Shown here: positions 45,187-57,579 of the stretch, one piece after another
How the letters are laid out: every line of letters starts with the position of its first letter
Numbering within the stretch: the stretch's first letter is position 1
Notes under the pieces: generated by a model
What the model saw: only the letters and a program-made list of their open reading frames with translations
Databases searched by the model: none
Told to the model about the DNA's origin: nothing
Position numbers and translations under genes: made by a program
Assembly: GCA_963920765.1 (NCBI GenBank)
Contig: OY987248.1
Location: forward strand, 5,366,539 to 5,430,538
Length of the DNA stretch: 64,000 nt
Source: Ulota crispa
Lineage: Eukaryota; Streptophyta; Bryopsida; Orthotrichales; Orthotrichaceae
Direction: 5' to 3'

Positions 45187-47051
45187 TTAATTACTATTTG
45201 AACAAACAATTACAACTTGACTATTTGATCCTCCAATAGAATTGGTAGTTGTTGCACACAACTTTTGTGGAGACATAGCTGTAGATAGTATGGGTGCTTC
45301 TGTAAACAACTTCCTTGGAGAAGTTCCTTCTGCTGTAGTGGTTGATGGCATAATTGCTGAATGACTATCACCAAAATTGGGAGCACTAGCTATACAGAAA
45401 CCTTGGAGTTGTTTGAAGCAATCTTGTTCAAACTTCAATGCAGCCTCCCACAGAACATCTCTACCAGTACCGGGCATTGCCAAAGCGACATTTTGAAGAG
45501 CTCTCATGATAATTCCATCCAAATCCACGTCATAACGCATGTAACCTTCCCTAGAAGTATGACATGTCATTCTCATTCCTAATTTGGGAGGCACTCCCAT
45601 GACATTGAATTGGCATATTGTGGTAACCTTTGCATTCTTGTTCAAATAGTTGCCCTCATGTGCACCAAGGAAGAGAAGCAATCATCATCTTCAACCACTT
45701 TGCTATTGCCTTAACTCCTACTCTCTTATTTGCATACAACACTCCAAGTTCTTTCAAGTTTGCATGATCATTGATAGCATGTAGGGAAAAATGATGAGGA
45801 GGCGGTTCTTTATCAATCCATTTCGGCCAATGAGACATGTATGTCTCAAATGTTTGAACAAGGTCAAGGTGATTGCAATTGACTGAGAGCCTCATTTTTC
45901 AAGGTGGCAATGAAGTAGGTCAACTTTGTGATTCAATGTCTCCATCTCATCAAACCTGATATATCTACCATTGAGATTATCTTGGCATATTGTGAAGTCG
46001 CAATCCAATATGTTATAAAGCTCAGTTTGTGCTCAAACACAAAAATTGTGTATAACATAGTAAGCTACTCGTAACCCACAACCCCTTTGGTCAGTTTTGC
46101 ACATAATTGGAGATGCTAGTAACAGTTGTCCCATTTCATATGTGAGAGGAGAGGTGATTTTTCTTTTGCAACCTATCCATGCCTTCACAAATCTCTTCAC
46201 AGCAATTAAACAAGACACACACACTTTTTTTTGAAATATGGAACATCAATGATGTAGAACTTCTCCGCCACTTTCTTACTTTCTATAGAATTGGCCTCTA
46301 ATTTCCTCCAAATCATTTTGCCAATAGCACAAAGCATAGTCACAAGAGTTTCACTAGAATATACTTTTCTATCCTTACATTGCACTTCTAGCATGAATTG
46401 CAAAAGCAACTTGACAAGCTCACCGAGGCGATAGAGAAACATATCCTCAATAGGATCCATGTAGGAACAAACATTGAGCTTTTGCCAATCATCAAATCAA
46501 TTCCTTGTCCAGTGCTCCATGTTGATTGATTTACGCAGGCCTTTGTTTTTCAGCTGTTCTACCTTTTCAAAATCCAATTGACAAAATCCTTGTCTAAGTA
46601 ACTCAAATTCATTATTTGTCTGATTAGAATCAATTGCATTTTGCAGATCATGAATCACCTATTCTTCAATCAAAATATTCTGAGCAATGGCGCTCAAATT
46701 ACAAGTGTTGTTTGTCAACTAGTCCGGTTCATCAGCAAACTTGTCAAAATCAAGAATGTCTTCAATGACAGAATTGATATTACTATTTGAATCCAAAATT
46801 GCAGTCTCAACTACACCAAACATATCTTCAAAATTTGGTTCATTGTAAAAAGCAACAGCTGTATTGGCTTAATATGCAGCAAACGCCAAATGCAAATCGT
46901 CCTCTTCTTCATCACATTGATCTGTGTAGGACATGAACAACTCCAAATCGGCACCAACATGAGATTTTTTCAATGCAGGTGACCTCTTATAAAGTAGATT
47001 GGAAATATCTCCTAAGATTGCATGAGATGAGCTCTCCATCGTGAAGAACAA
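45187..47051 (-). pseudogene. Crypton/DUF3504-like tyrosine recombinase relic
   Basis: One minus-strand frame runs from the ATG at 47051 to 46206 with internal stops (TAA, TAG, TAG, TGA); two frame changes then lead to 45187. Reading order: an acidic N-terminal region; RKSINMEHWTRN then FDDWQKLNV, like the SAM-like core-binding start of DUF3504 proteins; LGELVKLLLQFMLEVQCKD and SSETLVTMLCAIGKMIWRKL, matching their LxxWLxKFVLEVRkKDG...YPPNTLYQLCCGLQRYLR pattern; KRKITSPLTYEMGQLL; DFTICQDNLNGRYIRFDE; VLYANKRVGVKAIAKWLKMM, like the linker before the catalytic C-terminus; then NKNAKVTTICQFNVMGVPPK and TSREGYMRYD, which fit box II (NHSlRaTaatrLfqaGVP...SlegLrhYe). The expected Arg is Lys and the final Tyr is present. 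It is a decayed gene; no terminal repeats were seen. Alternative: another phage-integrase-like family. Confidence 0.6.
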
Positions 47052-47272
47052 AACAACTCACTGCGGCAACAACATAAATATGGGGAGGGAAAGCACAAGA
47101 AGAGTGTGCAATCATAGGGCTCGCCTTTTGACTGCTTACAGGGCAGAATCAACCCTTTCCTACCCTTTCTCTAATACATAGCAATCTAGCTACAATGATT
47201 GTGAGATGGTCATATTCAACTAAATATAGACTTTGTAAAACCCATAAATAATAATAAAAAATAGAAGTCAAC

Positions 47273-47528
47273 AACACCATATTAGGTAATTTGAGCAAAA
47301 GGGTACTTTTTGGGACTTTTAGGTTCTAGGTGATCACCTTAAACCAAGCTCAAGGTTTTCTTTTTGGTACACGTGCCCTAACCTGAGAGGAGGAATTTGT
47401 GAGGGAAAAAATCTTAGTGGCTCACACTAAATCTAATACCTTCAAATTTGGTTTAAGGTAACTTTTTGGGTTTAAGGTGGAATACAAAATGGTACCTCCC
47501 TTTTGCCCAAATTACCTAATATGGTGTT
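47273..47528. mobile_element. foldback MITE with AACACCATATTAGG ends
   Basis: A 256 bp unit starts AACACCATATTAGGTAATTT and ends AAATTACCTAATATGGTGTT. CAAC flanks both sides, a possible short target duplication. No coding capacity. Confidence 0.7.
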
Positions 47529-47698
47529 CAACACAAATCTCTATTGGAAATATAAAATGTTTAAACATAGAAATATTTTTTAGTGTTTTGCTTTAAATTC
47601 AAAAATGTTGTGATGCCTTGTCTTAGTATCCTCCACATTTAGAAATATCCCAATGTTTTACATGGTCCAACTCTATGCAAAGTTTAAAAATACAGGAA

Positions 47699-48133
47699 GG
47701 GAATTGATATGTCTACCACACCCTTTCAAGTATTGTACCACACCCTTTCAAGTATTGTACCACACCCTTGGGGTAAGTTTTAGATTTCTACCATCCAATA
47801 ATTGAATTTGAGAATTTGGAATTTAGATTCGGACTTAGAGACCGTGATTTAATCTAGAATCATAAATAGGTTCTAATTGAACAACACCCAATCAGAAAGC
47901 TTATCTTTTTTTATAAACAAAAATAAAAGTAATGCTTTTCCTCTGAGCTAAGCTTTTTCATTGGGTGTTGTTCAATTACAACTTTTTTTTTATGGTTCTA
48001 AACAAAATCACTGTCTCCAAGTCCAAATCTGAATTCCAAATTTTCAAATTCAACTATTTGATGGTAGAAATCTAAAATTTATCCCGGGGGTGTGGTACAA
48101 TACTTTAAAGGGTGTGGTAGACATATCAATCCC
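47699..48133. mobile_element. free-standing copy of the foldback repeat family
   Basis: A 435 bp near-palindrome starts GGGAATTGATATGTC and ends GACATATCAATCCCC. It is homologous to the units nested in both CACTA elements and shows that the family moves on its own. A short duplication (CACCCTTTCAAGTATTGTAC twice) lies in the left arm. Confidence 0.75.
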
Positions 48134-48612
48134 CATACAAGAATAGTCCATGTTTAGATCCTAAGAGGTTTTTTGAAAGAACATAATTTGGTTTTGCAAT
48201 AATATTTAACAACTGTTACAATTTTTTTTAACAGATTATTTTAGTGAGAATCAAAACATGTGAACATTCTCATTACCTTTTTTTTCTGTATCATATGCAT
48301 AATGCAAAATTTGAAATCTATTTAGTTACTAGCACATAGAAAGGTAATTCACCAAAAACATAGAATTCTTTAATTTCGGGAAATGCTTGATTTTGGGACT
48401 TTTGAGTTCTTACATTTTCAAAAGAGTACATATTGAATATTCTTGAAAGGCATAAAACCCAAAAGTCCCCAATTACTTATTTTCCCAACTTAGGGAATAT
48501 TGCGTTCAGAATTCCTCTACGTGAGTGATTATCAAGTCAATATAATAATATGTAGATGCTTGCCTAAAATTTATACTTTTGAACATGAAACAATTGAAAC
48601 CATAAAAAATCA

Positions 48613-49060
48613 TTGGAAGGAAGCATCTTTAATCAACCCCTTAAAAACTTGTAATTTAATTGTATGTTATTGGTGTCCACAAGATTACAATAAAATCATC
48701 CTTCAGTGATCAATTAATTTACTTCAACAACCTTGAAGGCTTGTTTTATGTGGGATGGTGTATATGTAGAGCTTATGTCATGTTTATGTAAAAATTAAAA
48801 ATTAAAAGACAAATTTCTACTAATTTATATTAATTTAGTACGCATCCCCAATAAATTAAAAATTAACCATTACAAATTAGGCAAGGTTATTTTCAATTTA
48901 TGAAAAAAAAGGGAAAAGGCTTGATTCAAAATATTGACACAAATTTTTGAAAGAGGAATAACTCCAAAATCTCTAAGGAGCCCAAAAAAAACCTCTATTA
49001 TATTTATAGGGACTAGAATGAGTAATTTAGTGAGTTCTTTCAAAGTACAACTAATTATTA
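48613..49060 (+). repeat. direct repeat outside the MULE, left copy
   Basis: Matches 57580-58400 in the same orientation (GAAGCATC...AATCAAC, ACCTTGAAGG, TCTAAGGAGCC, GGGACTAGAATGAGT). It ends exactly where the MULE inverted repeat begins, while the right copy begins where the other inverted repeat ends. Confidence 0.75.
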
Positions 49061-49530
49061 TTAGGGAAAATATCAAAAATGATCTTGACAAATGGCCGTA
49101 TTTCAAAACTAGGCCTGCCTTTTCATGAATATTGAGAGTAGGCCTAGAGGAACTCTTTTAGCAACAATCTTTTTCCAAGAACAAGGCTTTTGATAAACAA
49201 TTGCTTGCAATAGCCCTTACCTTCCTGTGACAACCCTTGCTCAAGATTCATAATATAGTCTAAGCTTGTTACATTGATCATTGTCGCAATCAGATTTGCA
49301 AGTAAAGAGAGACAAAAATTGTGTGCAGGAGAGAGAGAAAGAGAGCACAAGAGAGAACCTAAACAAGAGGGTGGGGACGATTGAGCTTGTGAGCTCAAGT
49401 GGTTTCAACCTAAGAAGGCACTTACTCGTCACAAGCTTCAAAGGCTTTTTTGAGGATCCCTCTTGTCAATCTCATTGTTAACGTTTGAATGTAAGTTGAT
49501 TCTCTTTACAATTTTGTCTATTCAAGTCTA
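49061..49530 (+). repeat. left terminal inverted repeat of the MULE
   Basis: Reverse complement of 57100-57579 with few differences. Identical short peptides can be read from both arms on opposite strands, which only reflects the repeat. Confidence 0.9.
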
Positions 49531-50828
49531 TTGTGTTGTCACTGTGTCGTAGCACAAAAAAATACTTATCCTCTTATTAGCATTCAAAAGTGTTAAAATG
49601 CCAATAAGGTGACTTGTTTATTGTTCCCATAGAGATTTAGTTTGTAGACCCTTAAGACGACCAAAATAGGATAGGAAAACCTTGTTTAGAATTTGCAACA
49701 ACACACCAATACAAATACACACACAGAATAACCGGAATATCCGAATGACTATCTAGATCTTTGCTATTAGATCCGACTCTGCTAGGATGCTTAACTATAA
49801 TGAGAGAAGTTTAGCCTCTATAGTAGAGGGTTCTGCTATTTGATTAAAGAAGGCAGCGTGAGTTCCTATCCTTTGACGGTTTATAGTAAATGAAGTATCA
49901 CTAAACAAAACAACAACAAAGAACACAAGGACAATAAGATGCAATTACTTCCTTACAGCCAAATTCGGAAGTGATTCCAGACATACAGGTCACTCAAGAA
50001 ACCCTTACTATCTTAAATTACTACAACAACGGACCCTTCCTAACTTGATTCCTGGTGCTAATATAGTAACCGGATTCCTAAAGGATCCCTGTTCCTTTGC
50101 TCACAATCACTCTTGGTAATAGTGGAACCTCTCAACCGTCAACTAGCATGCATCGGGATCACTATCCAGATTGCATCTAATCTAAAACTGGCTATCCCTC
50201 ACAAGAGTATCTGGATCGTAAACCTAAACAGGAACTGTCCCTTAGAACATGCAGTTTTCCAACCACCTCAATAATGCTACAGAAACCTGATCAGACAAGA
50301 TCCGAAGACTATCTTTGTTTCCTTTACACTCAACGTCCGGCTACCCGCATAAAACAATGGTTCTAGCAGTGCTGGCATACCAACATCGCACCAAATCATC
50401 AACTCAAGACTCTGAAGTGGAAATCCAGAACTTGTTGTGCACAAAGAAAATCAAAAATATAAAATTGTTTGAGGCAACAATGGTATAGTTGCTCCTAATA
50501 ACCAATCCCTAGGAATCATCAAGAAGCTTTGTGAAGGTAAAGTTATTGATCAAAGAATGACACGTTTCATTCTCTGATCCACAAAAAAAAAATCTGAACT
50601 CCCACTGCAAGCTGTCCCTAAAAATGAATTTCAGATCCTCAAATCCAGGATCTGCGACCCCGGCAAGTAGCAAGACAAGAGGCTATTCCTACTTCCTGTA
50701 AGCGCCTCCTTTTAATTTCAAATTACAAGCAACCACTCTATACAAGAAGATAGATGATTCTTCTTCTTCTTCTTCTTCTTTTTTGCTACAGGTGTTGCCA
50801 ATTTGGCGGTGCTCTTATGTGGTTGGGA
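49531..50828. other. MULE interior without recognised genes
   Basis: No coding motif recognised. A (TTC)n microsatellite lies at about 50758-50780, just beyond the 3' end of the minus-strand frame. Confidence 0.4.
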
Positions 50829-52598
50829 TTATTGAGCCGGAGCTCGAGAACTTCTTGCCGCTTTCTCTTTTTTCTTCACCTGCTTCCCCTTTGTTAATCT
50901 TATAGCTTCCAGATTTGTGTCCGCGGAAGATTCCGTTGAAGTCTCCATTTCCTCCTCACAACTTGTGCTGGAAGCAAAAGGTTCATCATCCAAGTCAATC
51001 GTCGAGACGGGGGATGCCAACTCTTTGGAACGTTGAGGAGTACATTTCCTCTTGACAAGACTTGGTATCCGGACGACACCTCCAGTGTCAAGAGTTACTT
51101 AGGTCTGACTCCGGGTGCGTGATCCGGGTGTAGACCCTTTTCTAGGTCCAAAGTTGACCTTGCTGGACAACTGCACGGAACGAGGTGTCCTCACTTCTTC
51201 TAGTCCCTCCTTAACAGTAGAATGAAGAAACGGCGGAGGTGGAGTTTTCCGGACAGGTGTGGCTTCCTTCTTCTTGGATCCTTTTCCTTCTTCTGGCATC
51301 CTGCTCTAACCATGCAGGATTGTCTGCATCTTTTGCAACGTTTCCTCCATCTTGCCTGCATATTCCACCAACACCCCCACAAGCTTGGCACTCATTGTTG
51401 ATCCCAACTTTAGCACTTCCTCATCAAACAACTTAGCCTTTGCCACCACGTCTCCTGGAATGGTGACTATACTCCGGAGCTGAGCCATATCCTGGTAGGC
51501 ACGTTGGACTAACTTGTCCTCCTCCGATTGCTGTCGTAGTTGTGAGGTGAGGGCTGTCACTTGTCCGAATAGGTTCTACACCTCCATCCGACTCTTCTTC
51601 TTGGTCTAATAGAGATCCTTCATTGTATCATAGAGTTCATTTTGATGGATAATGTCTGTCAATACGAGCAGTTTGTAGAGAACATCTCTATCAGACATGA
51701 CTACCTCATAGATCCTCTAAATTTGACTAATAATGTCAGAAAAATGTTCCTTATCCTGGTAGTTCCTAGAACCTTTCTTGATTGGCTTCATCGGAGATCT
51801 AGAAGCCTCTGCAGGTTCTTTGCCCTCGCGTTTGGCTTGCTCCTATTTCTTCGGTTTGAGGGGCTCTTCTACCTTTGCTTCTGGTTCTTCTTCCTGCTCC
51901 GGTTCCTGTTCCGGTTCAGGTTCTGAGGTAATGTCAAATCTCATCATCACCTTGGCAGCTTCATAGGCTCTACTCTCCTTGTCCTTTAATAATTCTAGAT
52001 GTTTATACAAATGAAACAAGAAGGGACTGAGCCCTGACAGTTTAGTGTTCCCTATCAAGGTCACTAATTTCAACACTAAATCTCTGACAACTATCTCCCA
52101 ATTCATCGCTCTCTCCAAAGATAGTGCACCAAAGATGGTGTTAACATAGGTAAAGGTGAGGGCGGTAGGTCTATCCAGAAGCATAATATGAACCAAGAAT
52201 TCTAGGACTCGCCTCTCCCGGTTTTTCTTACAATCAGCGATCAAATACCCGTTCTTAGAGTCTGCTGCTGTTGCAAACTTCCCCTTGCTCTTCTCCTCTC
52301 CCCAAGGGCAGAGCCCCTCTCCTGCACTTGCAAAGGAGTATACTCCATTCTAAACCTCTTTTGACCAAATATCCAGATGGGCTTGTTTAGAGTTGTCCCA
52401 CTGACGTATCAGATCCCCTAACAACTCCCTGATCATTTCCTTGTCTTTTAAACCCCAGGGAACCTTAAAGAATTCTTTGCAACCCATTCGGCTCAGATCC
52501 TCCTCTAACATCTTTCTCACGTCAGGATCTGCAAGAACTTTTGGAACTAACGACCTAAACGCAATTGATGCTTCCTCTCTCTTATCCGTTCTACTCAT
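50829..52598 (-). pseudogene. unidentified 590-codon frame broken by TAG codons
   Basis: A single reading frame from the ATG at 52598 to a TAA at 50829 is interrupted by seven in-frame stops: TAG at 52350, 51843, 51717, 51606, 51576 and 51306, and TAA at 51099. No frameshift is needed, which is remarkable for a relic. The N-terminal half is helical (KVLADPDVRKMLEEDLSRMG; TYVNTIFGALSLERAMNWEI; LSPFLFHLYKHLELL); then come a Glu-Pro-rich linker, a coiled-coil-like section, and a basic Ser/Thr-rich tail with KGKQVKKKEKAARSSR. I do not recognise it; a gag-like or captured host protein is possible. All seven stops could come from Gln codons (CAG or CAA) by C-to-T change, expected from cytosine methylation in silent DNA. 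Confidence 0.6.
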
Positions 52599-54379
52599 GG
52601 CTCCGAAAGTGGGTGAAGAAAACTTGCAACCAACAACTCATTCCACATGATAGCCTACCGCTCACAGAGCCTCTACACTCTTCTCACAAAACAAATGCAC
52701 AAAAAGCAAGGATCAGGAAGCAAGATGAATGAAACTTTGGAAATGAACTCGCCTTCTCCTTCATAAGCTCATGATCAGGATTTCCCCACTGAACCATTGC
52801 AATCGTTCTTGTAATAATAATTACGGGACAAATTGTTGTTATCATTCCTAATTCTTCCGTTAGTGACCGTTGGTCACTGGGCAGCGCGTTTACCGTTTCC
52901 GGAATTTATCCCAATAGTGCGCTATACAACCCAGTTTATAATTCCGGGCAAACATTTCCGGTTGAACAAGAAACTATTTCCGGTTTGGCAGGAAATTGTT
53001 AATTTCCTATTAACCATTTTAACTACTTAAGGAATTGCAAAATTCCTTAATTGATAATTTCAATAAACTTCTCCTTTTTACTCTGGAAAAAAGAAAAAAA
53101 ATTTGAATAGGAAGATTTTACATGTTTTTATTGTCTAAAATCCTGAAGTTGACTTTTCAGGTTGCAACACATTGTTAATATGCTCTTTGGCAATTTTAAA
53201 ACTTTGGTTGATCAATGCAAGTTGAGTTTACAATGTGTAAACCTAGTATATGGTTTTTTTTTGTGAGGTTTTGCAAGGAATTGCTAGTTCTTTGAGCTGT
53301 TCAAAAGCTAATATTGTTGAGGTTCTAGACTCTCATTTTTAGTAACTGATGCAACCCGTGCCTCTCTAGAACAATTTACCAGAAAAGCCAAATAGATCTT
53401 TGCTTTCATGGTATTAACAACCAATTGATTTGATATGTAGAAAGAGTTTAGAGATTGTATCTAGGTTGGATACTAGTTGATTTTTCTTTTTGATGCAAGA
53501 TAGCTTTCTCGGTTGGCGATCACTTCAAGAGTTGTGCAAATTTGAAAACATTAATCAAGAAAGTTGTCGTTGCAGGGAATTTCAAAATTTATGTGCTGAA
53601 GTCCACAAAAAAGGCCTACACCATTGCATTTAAAGTTGAGAACTGTGCTTGGAGGTTGCATGCTGCCCAATTGCTTGGAAATTCTGTTTTTATAATTTGA
53701 CACATGTCAGCAGTCACACGTATATCGGACCAGCACACCTTGGGAACAACTAGGCAACGGTCGAATGGGTTGCCAACATCATTCAAGAGGGTCTACGACA
53801 AATTATAATATACATTAAAGGAAAAATGAGCTTAAGAGAAAGTCCCTATGGGAAGTGGTTGGAGGGATCAAAAGCATTTAAATGTAATGTCCTTTTTCAA
53901 ATAAAAAGAGATAAATTCCCTATATTCGCTTACAAATACTCCATGAGAATAATTTCTTTTTACAATACCATATGTTTTTTGTTTGATGAGTGTCCTTGAT
54001 TAATTAGGAACTCTCGTCCTAGTTTATTCTTGTGTCATAGTAAAAGTCCTTGCATTTGTCATTGTCATGTTATAATGTTGTTTTCCATCATCAATCCTTT
54101 TGTTATGTACCATAATACATATGAGTAGTTCACACAAAGTAGAGACATTTGTGTAGGTACCTTACCTATGCTTCTTCTACCTAAATAAATAGGGTGGTTT
54201 GTCAAGGTTGGGAGGCCTTCTCTTGAGCTTGTTTTTCCTCTAATGCAAGCTTGGTGAGATTGTGGAGGATGTACATACAACAACAACATGGTGTGACTAT
54301 AACAGTGTAATTTACATGCAAGCTTAGCGGCAAAGGAACAAGCAATGAGTCATTTGATGGGCACAGAGGAATATAGCTA
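52599..54379. other. MULE interior upstream of the transposase
   Basis: AT-rich DNA lacking recognisable domains. It may contain the decayed N-terminal part of the transposase, but no motif could be assigned. Confidence 0.35.
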
Positions 54380-56022
54380 TTGATGCCTTCCTTAATATTG
54401 CAAAGAGTTGCAAAAAGCAAATCCAAGACGTTGAGCATTGCTCATTGCATGTGGAGAAGGCATATGACACTTTCATCACTTATTTATTGCCTTCTATGCA
54501 TCCATTGCAGGATTCTTTTGTGGATGTTGTTTTCTAATCGATCTAGATGGCACTCATTTGCACAGCAAGTATTTGGGACTCTTCTGTGTGCAACTTCAGT
54601 GGTCGGAGAAGGTTGTTTGTTTCTTACTGCTTTTGTTGTTGTTGATGCTGAAAACAATGAGGACTCAAAATGGTTTTTGAACGAGCCCCTGAACGGCATT
54701 GAAGCCCTTTGCGACTGTATGTATGGCCGTGTATACAGCCGTATTTGAGCTGTTCTGAAGGCTTTCCAAATTTTGTTATGCACCCCATCATACAACCCTT
54801 CAATATGTATGATTGTAACACTTAATTTCTAATTGATTCAAACTTTTGAATACTGGGTGTGACCATATTTGGTATTGTATCTCCAGAGCCCATATGACAT
54901 TCATGGGTTAAACTTATCTTCTTGAGTCATCTTTTTGCAGATGACCACCTACCTTGTATGACGTTCTTTTCTTATTGTCAAATTTTAAGGAATTTTGGAT
55001 GCAGTTTACAAAGTCTTTTCAAACACTTACCGTGCAATTTGTATTCACCACCTTACAAAAAAATTGTGCAAGAAGTTCAAGACCTTGAAATTATCAATCT
55101 TTTGTGGAACGCGGCACAAGCGCTCACATCTAATTTGTACCATGAAGAAATTGCAAAAGTTTCTGCAATCTCTATTGAAGCTGCTACTCGGATTGCAGAA
55201 TCAAAACCAATTACTTGGGCTACTGCATTTTTTGAAGGACCTCGATATGGTCATCTCACAACAAATATTGCAGAGTTTCTTAACCAGTGGCTCACGGAAG
55301 CAAGAAATCTTCCTATCTATGAGATGATGGAGCAAATTTGTGGCAAGTTGATAGTCTTGTTTGCCAATCGCTATGATGTTGCAAACACATGGACAACCAC
55401 CTTGACACCCACGACAACAAAAAAGTTGCAAGCATTGGTTATGCGTGTACGCCGCTACACTGTTTAGTGGGTAAGCAATGTTGAGTATGAGTGCATTGGA
55501 TGCCAATAATACCACATTATTAATCTCTGCAACAAAATTTGTTTGTGCTATGGGTGGCAATAGAATGGTATTCCATGTCATCACGCAGCAAGCATACTTT
55601 TGTATGCAAAAAGAGAGCCACATGCTTTTGTGCACAAGTGCTTTACAACAGTGTGTTGCTAACAAGTGTATGAAGAGGTTGTACACCATGTGCTCCAGAA
55701 GGATCTTTGGGAGCCTAAAGAGATTGATGACGGAATCATATTGCCACCAAATACTCGTCAACCACAAGGTCAATCCAAGAAAAAATACACTCAAACAAAG
55801 GAACAAGGAATTCCAAAGCGGGCAGTACGTTGCAGTCAATGCAATGTTTTTGGCCACTATAGACAAAGTTGCCATGAACCAATTCAATTTGAAATATGTA
55901 GACATGTGCAATTTTTTGGCTTTATAATAACAAGGTTTATTTTTCACAAAGATTTTGTCCTGTACAATTGCTATTTAGAAGTTGAAGGAGAGGTAAGCAG
56001 TTTATGCATATTAGAGATTTAG
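54380..56022 (+). pseudogene. MULE (MuDR-type) transposase, frameshifted
   Basis: Pieces in order: the first catalytic block, IDLDGTHLHSKYLGTLLCAT across a frame change near 54560, then FVVVDAENNEDSKWFL (the VDaEnDesWxWFL motif); LDAVYKVFSNTYRAICIHHL, with the C-x2-H signature (54990-55060); a 181-codon frame (54922-55467) with EGPRYGHLTTNIAEFLNQWL and EMMEQICGKLIVLF; a degenerate SWIM finger with GIPCHHA near 55570; and a zinc knuckle CSQCNVFGHYRQSC (about 55830-55870). This is the usual MULE domain order. Several frame changes and stops make it inactive. Confidence 0.85.
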
Positions 56023-57099
56023 GGTTTTCTTTTCAATATACTTCAAAGTATCAGTTTGAAACTGAGATATCTTATGTTGTTGAGGCAATGTAGATCACGT
56101 GCCAGTGATTTTTAATTTTTAGGGTTTTTCTTGATATTGAGCTCCCTCAAGTGACCGTGGCGCGTGGTTATAAATTAGTCGATATTTTATTGCAACCTCA
56201 ATTTCTTGCTTTTGGATTCTCTAGGCATCAAAGGTGTATTTTTGATGATCAGAGGAAGGTAGTTGCAAGAATGATCTCTCTGTTTTGTCTCAAACACCCT
56301 TAGTACTGGTAGTACTAAGAATACTACCGAGCTTTTGGAATAATTTTTTCTAAATAAAATAAAATATAAAAAATTTGCAAAGCACTTAAAATAGCATACT
56401 TGTGAAAATTCAGACCTAGAAAAATTTTATTCTAAAAGTTATGTGCAAAACAAAATCACCTTAAAAAGCCAATTTCTTTCTTGCTTTTTAGAAAATAGCA
56501 AAATAATTCAAAAAAATAAAATAAAAATTGGCCATTTGAGAACCCATTAAACACATTCACATGGTATAATTGCTTTGCTGAGGAATTTCTTTGTATTTTG
56601 CCAATGAAGGGAGATAGGGTGCCCACTTTGAGACAATGTAGATGCCATGGAATTTATAGTTTTGCAAAATCCTTCTAGAAGTGCTTGCATGCATGCTCCA
56701 TAAACAACATCCTTGATTTGCAGCCCTAGAAAAGCTTTTTTGGACCCAAAATAGTACTAAAAACCTCCAAAATGGCCAAGGTAGATGCCTATTTGAGGGC
56801 TGCTTAAAAATAGCAAAATAACTTTAAAATACACCAAAAAATCACCAAATGTCAATTACTTGCATGTTCACATTATTCTAAAAGGACAAGTCAATATGAC
56901 TTCTTTCGCAAAAGTTACATGCAAAAAACAAGCCGTACAAGGTGAGGGGGACAGAATGTAGTACAAGTCATTCTTGCAATCACCCAGGATCACTCACAAT
57001 GTTAAGTGATGTTACATGAAAGTCTTTGTTTGTTTGAAAGGATGTTTATATTGCTTTAAGATGAATATGAGATTTTGGCTATGAAGTAGGTATGTACGG
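56023..57099. other. MULE interior downstream of the transposase
   Basis: AT-rich, no genes recognised. Short similar A-rich passages recur near 56390-56500 and 56810-56930. Confidence 0.4.
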
Positions 57100-57579
57100 T
57101 AGACTTGAATAGACAAAATTGTAAAGAGAATCAACTTACATTCAAACGTTGACAATGAGATTGACAAGAGGGATCCTCAAAAAAGCCTTTGAAGCTTGTG
57201 ACGAGTAAGTGCCTTCTTAGGTTGAAACCACTTGAGCTCACAAGCTCAATCGTCCCCACCCTCTTATTCAGGTTCTCTCTTGTGCTCTCTTTCTCTCTCT
57301 CCTGCACACAATTTTTGTCTCTCTTTACTTGCAAATCTGATTGCGACAATGATCAATGTAACAAGCTTAGACTATATTATGAATCTTGAGCAAGGGTTGT
57401 CACAAGAAGGTAAGGGTTGTTGCAAGCAATTGTTTATCAAAAACCTTGTATTTGGAAAAAGATTGTTGCTAAAAGAGTTCCTCTAGGCCTACTCTCAATA
57501 TTCATGAAAAGGCAGGCCTAGTTTTGAAATACGGCCATTTGTCAAGATCATTTTTGATATTTTCCCTAACAATAATTAG
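57100..57579 (-). repeat. right terminal inverted repeat of the MULE
   Basis: Reverse complement of 49061-49530; the match ends at CTAATTATTrTTAGGG, one base before the outside direct repeat begins. Confidence 0.9.

Larger units (their letters stand above)
49061..57579. mobile_element. Mutator-like element (MULE) with long terminal inverted repeats
   Basis: Inverted repeats of about 470-480 bp (49061-49530 and 57100-57579) bound 7.6 kb. Near the outer ends they read GGGAAAATATCAAAAATG, typical of plant MULE termini. Between them lie a broken MULE transposase (54380-56022, plus) and an unrelated broken frame on the minus strand (50829-52598). No clean 9-10 bp target duplication was found; instead about 450 bp direct repeats lie immediately outside. 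The transposase is frameshifted, so this copy is not autonomous. Confidence 0.8.

Noticed and set aside
49144-49481. Identical peptides at 49241-49441 and 57189-57389 on opposite strands, suggesting a duplicated gene
   Set aside because: They lie within the MULE terminal inverted repeats, have no domain, and are explained by repeat identity.
50829-52598. Alternative genetic code with TAG read as Gln
   Set aside because: CBP80 and the ankyrin gene both end at TAG and other genes use TAA or TGA at family-consistent C-termini, so the standard code holds.
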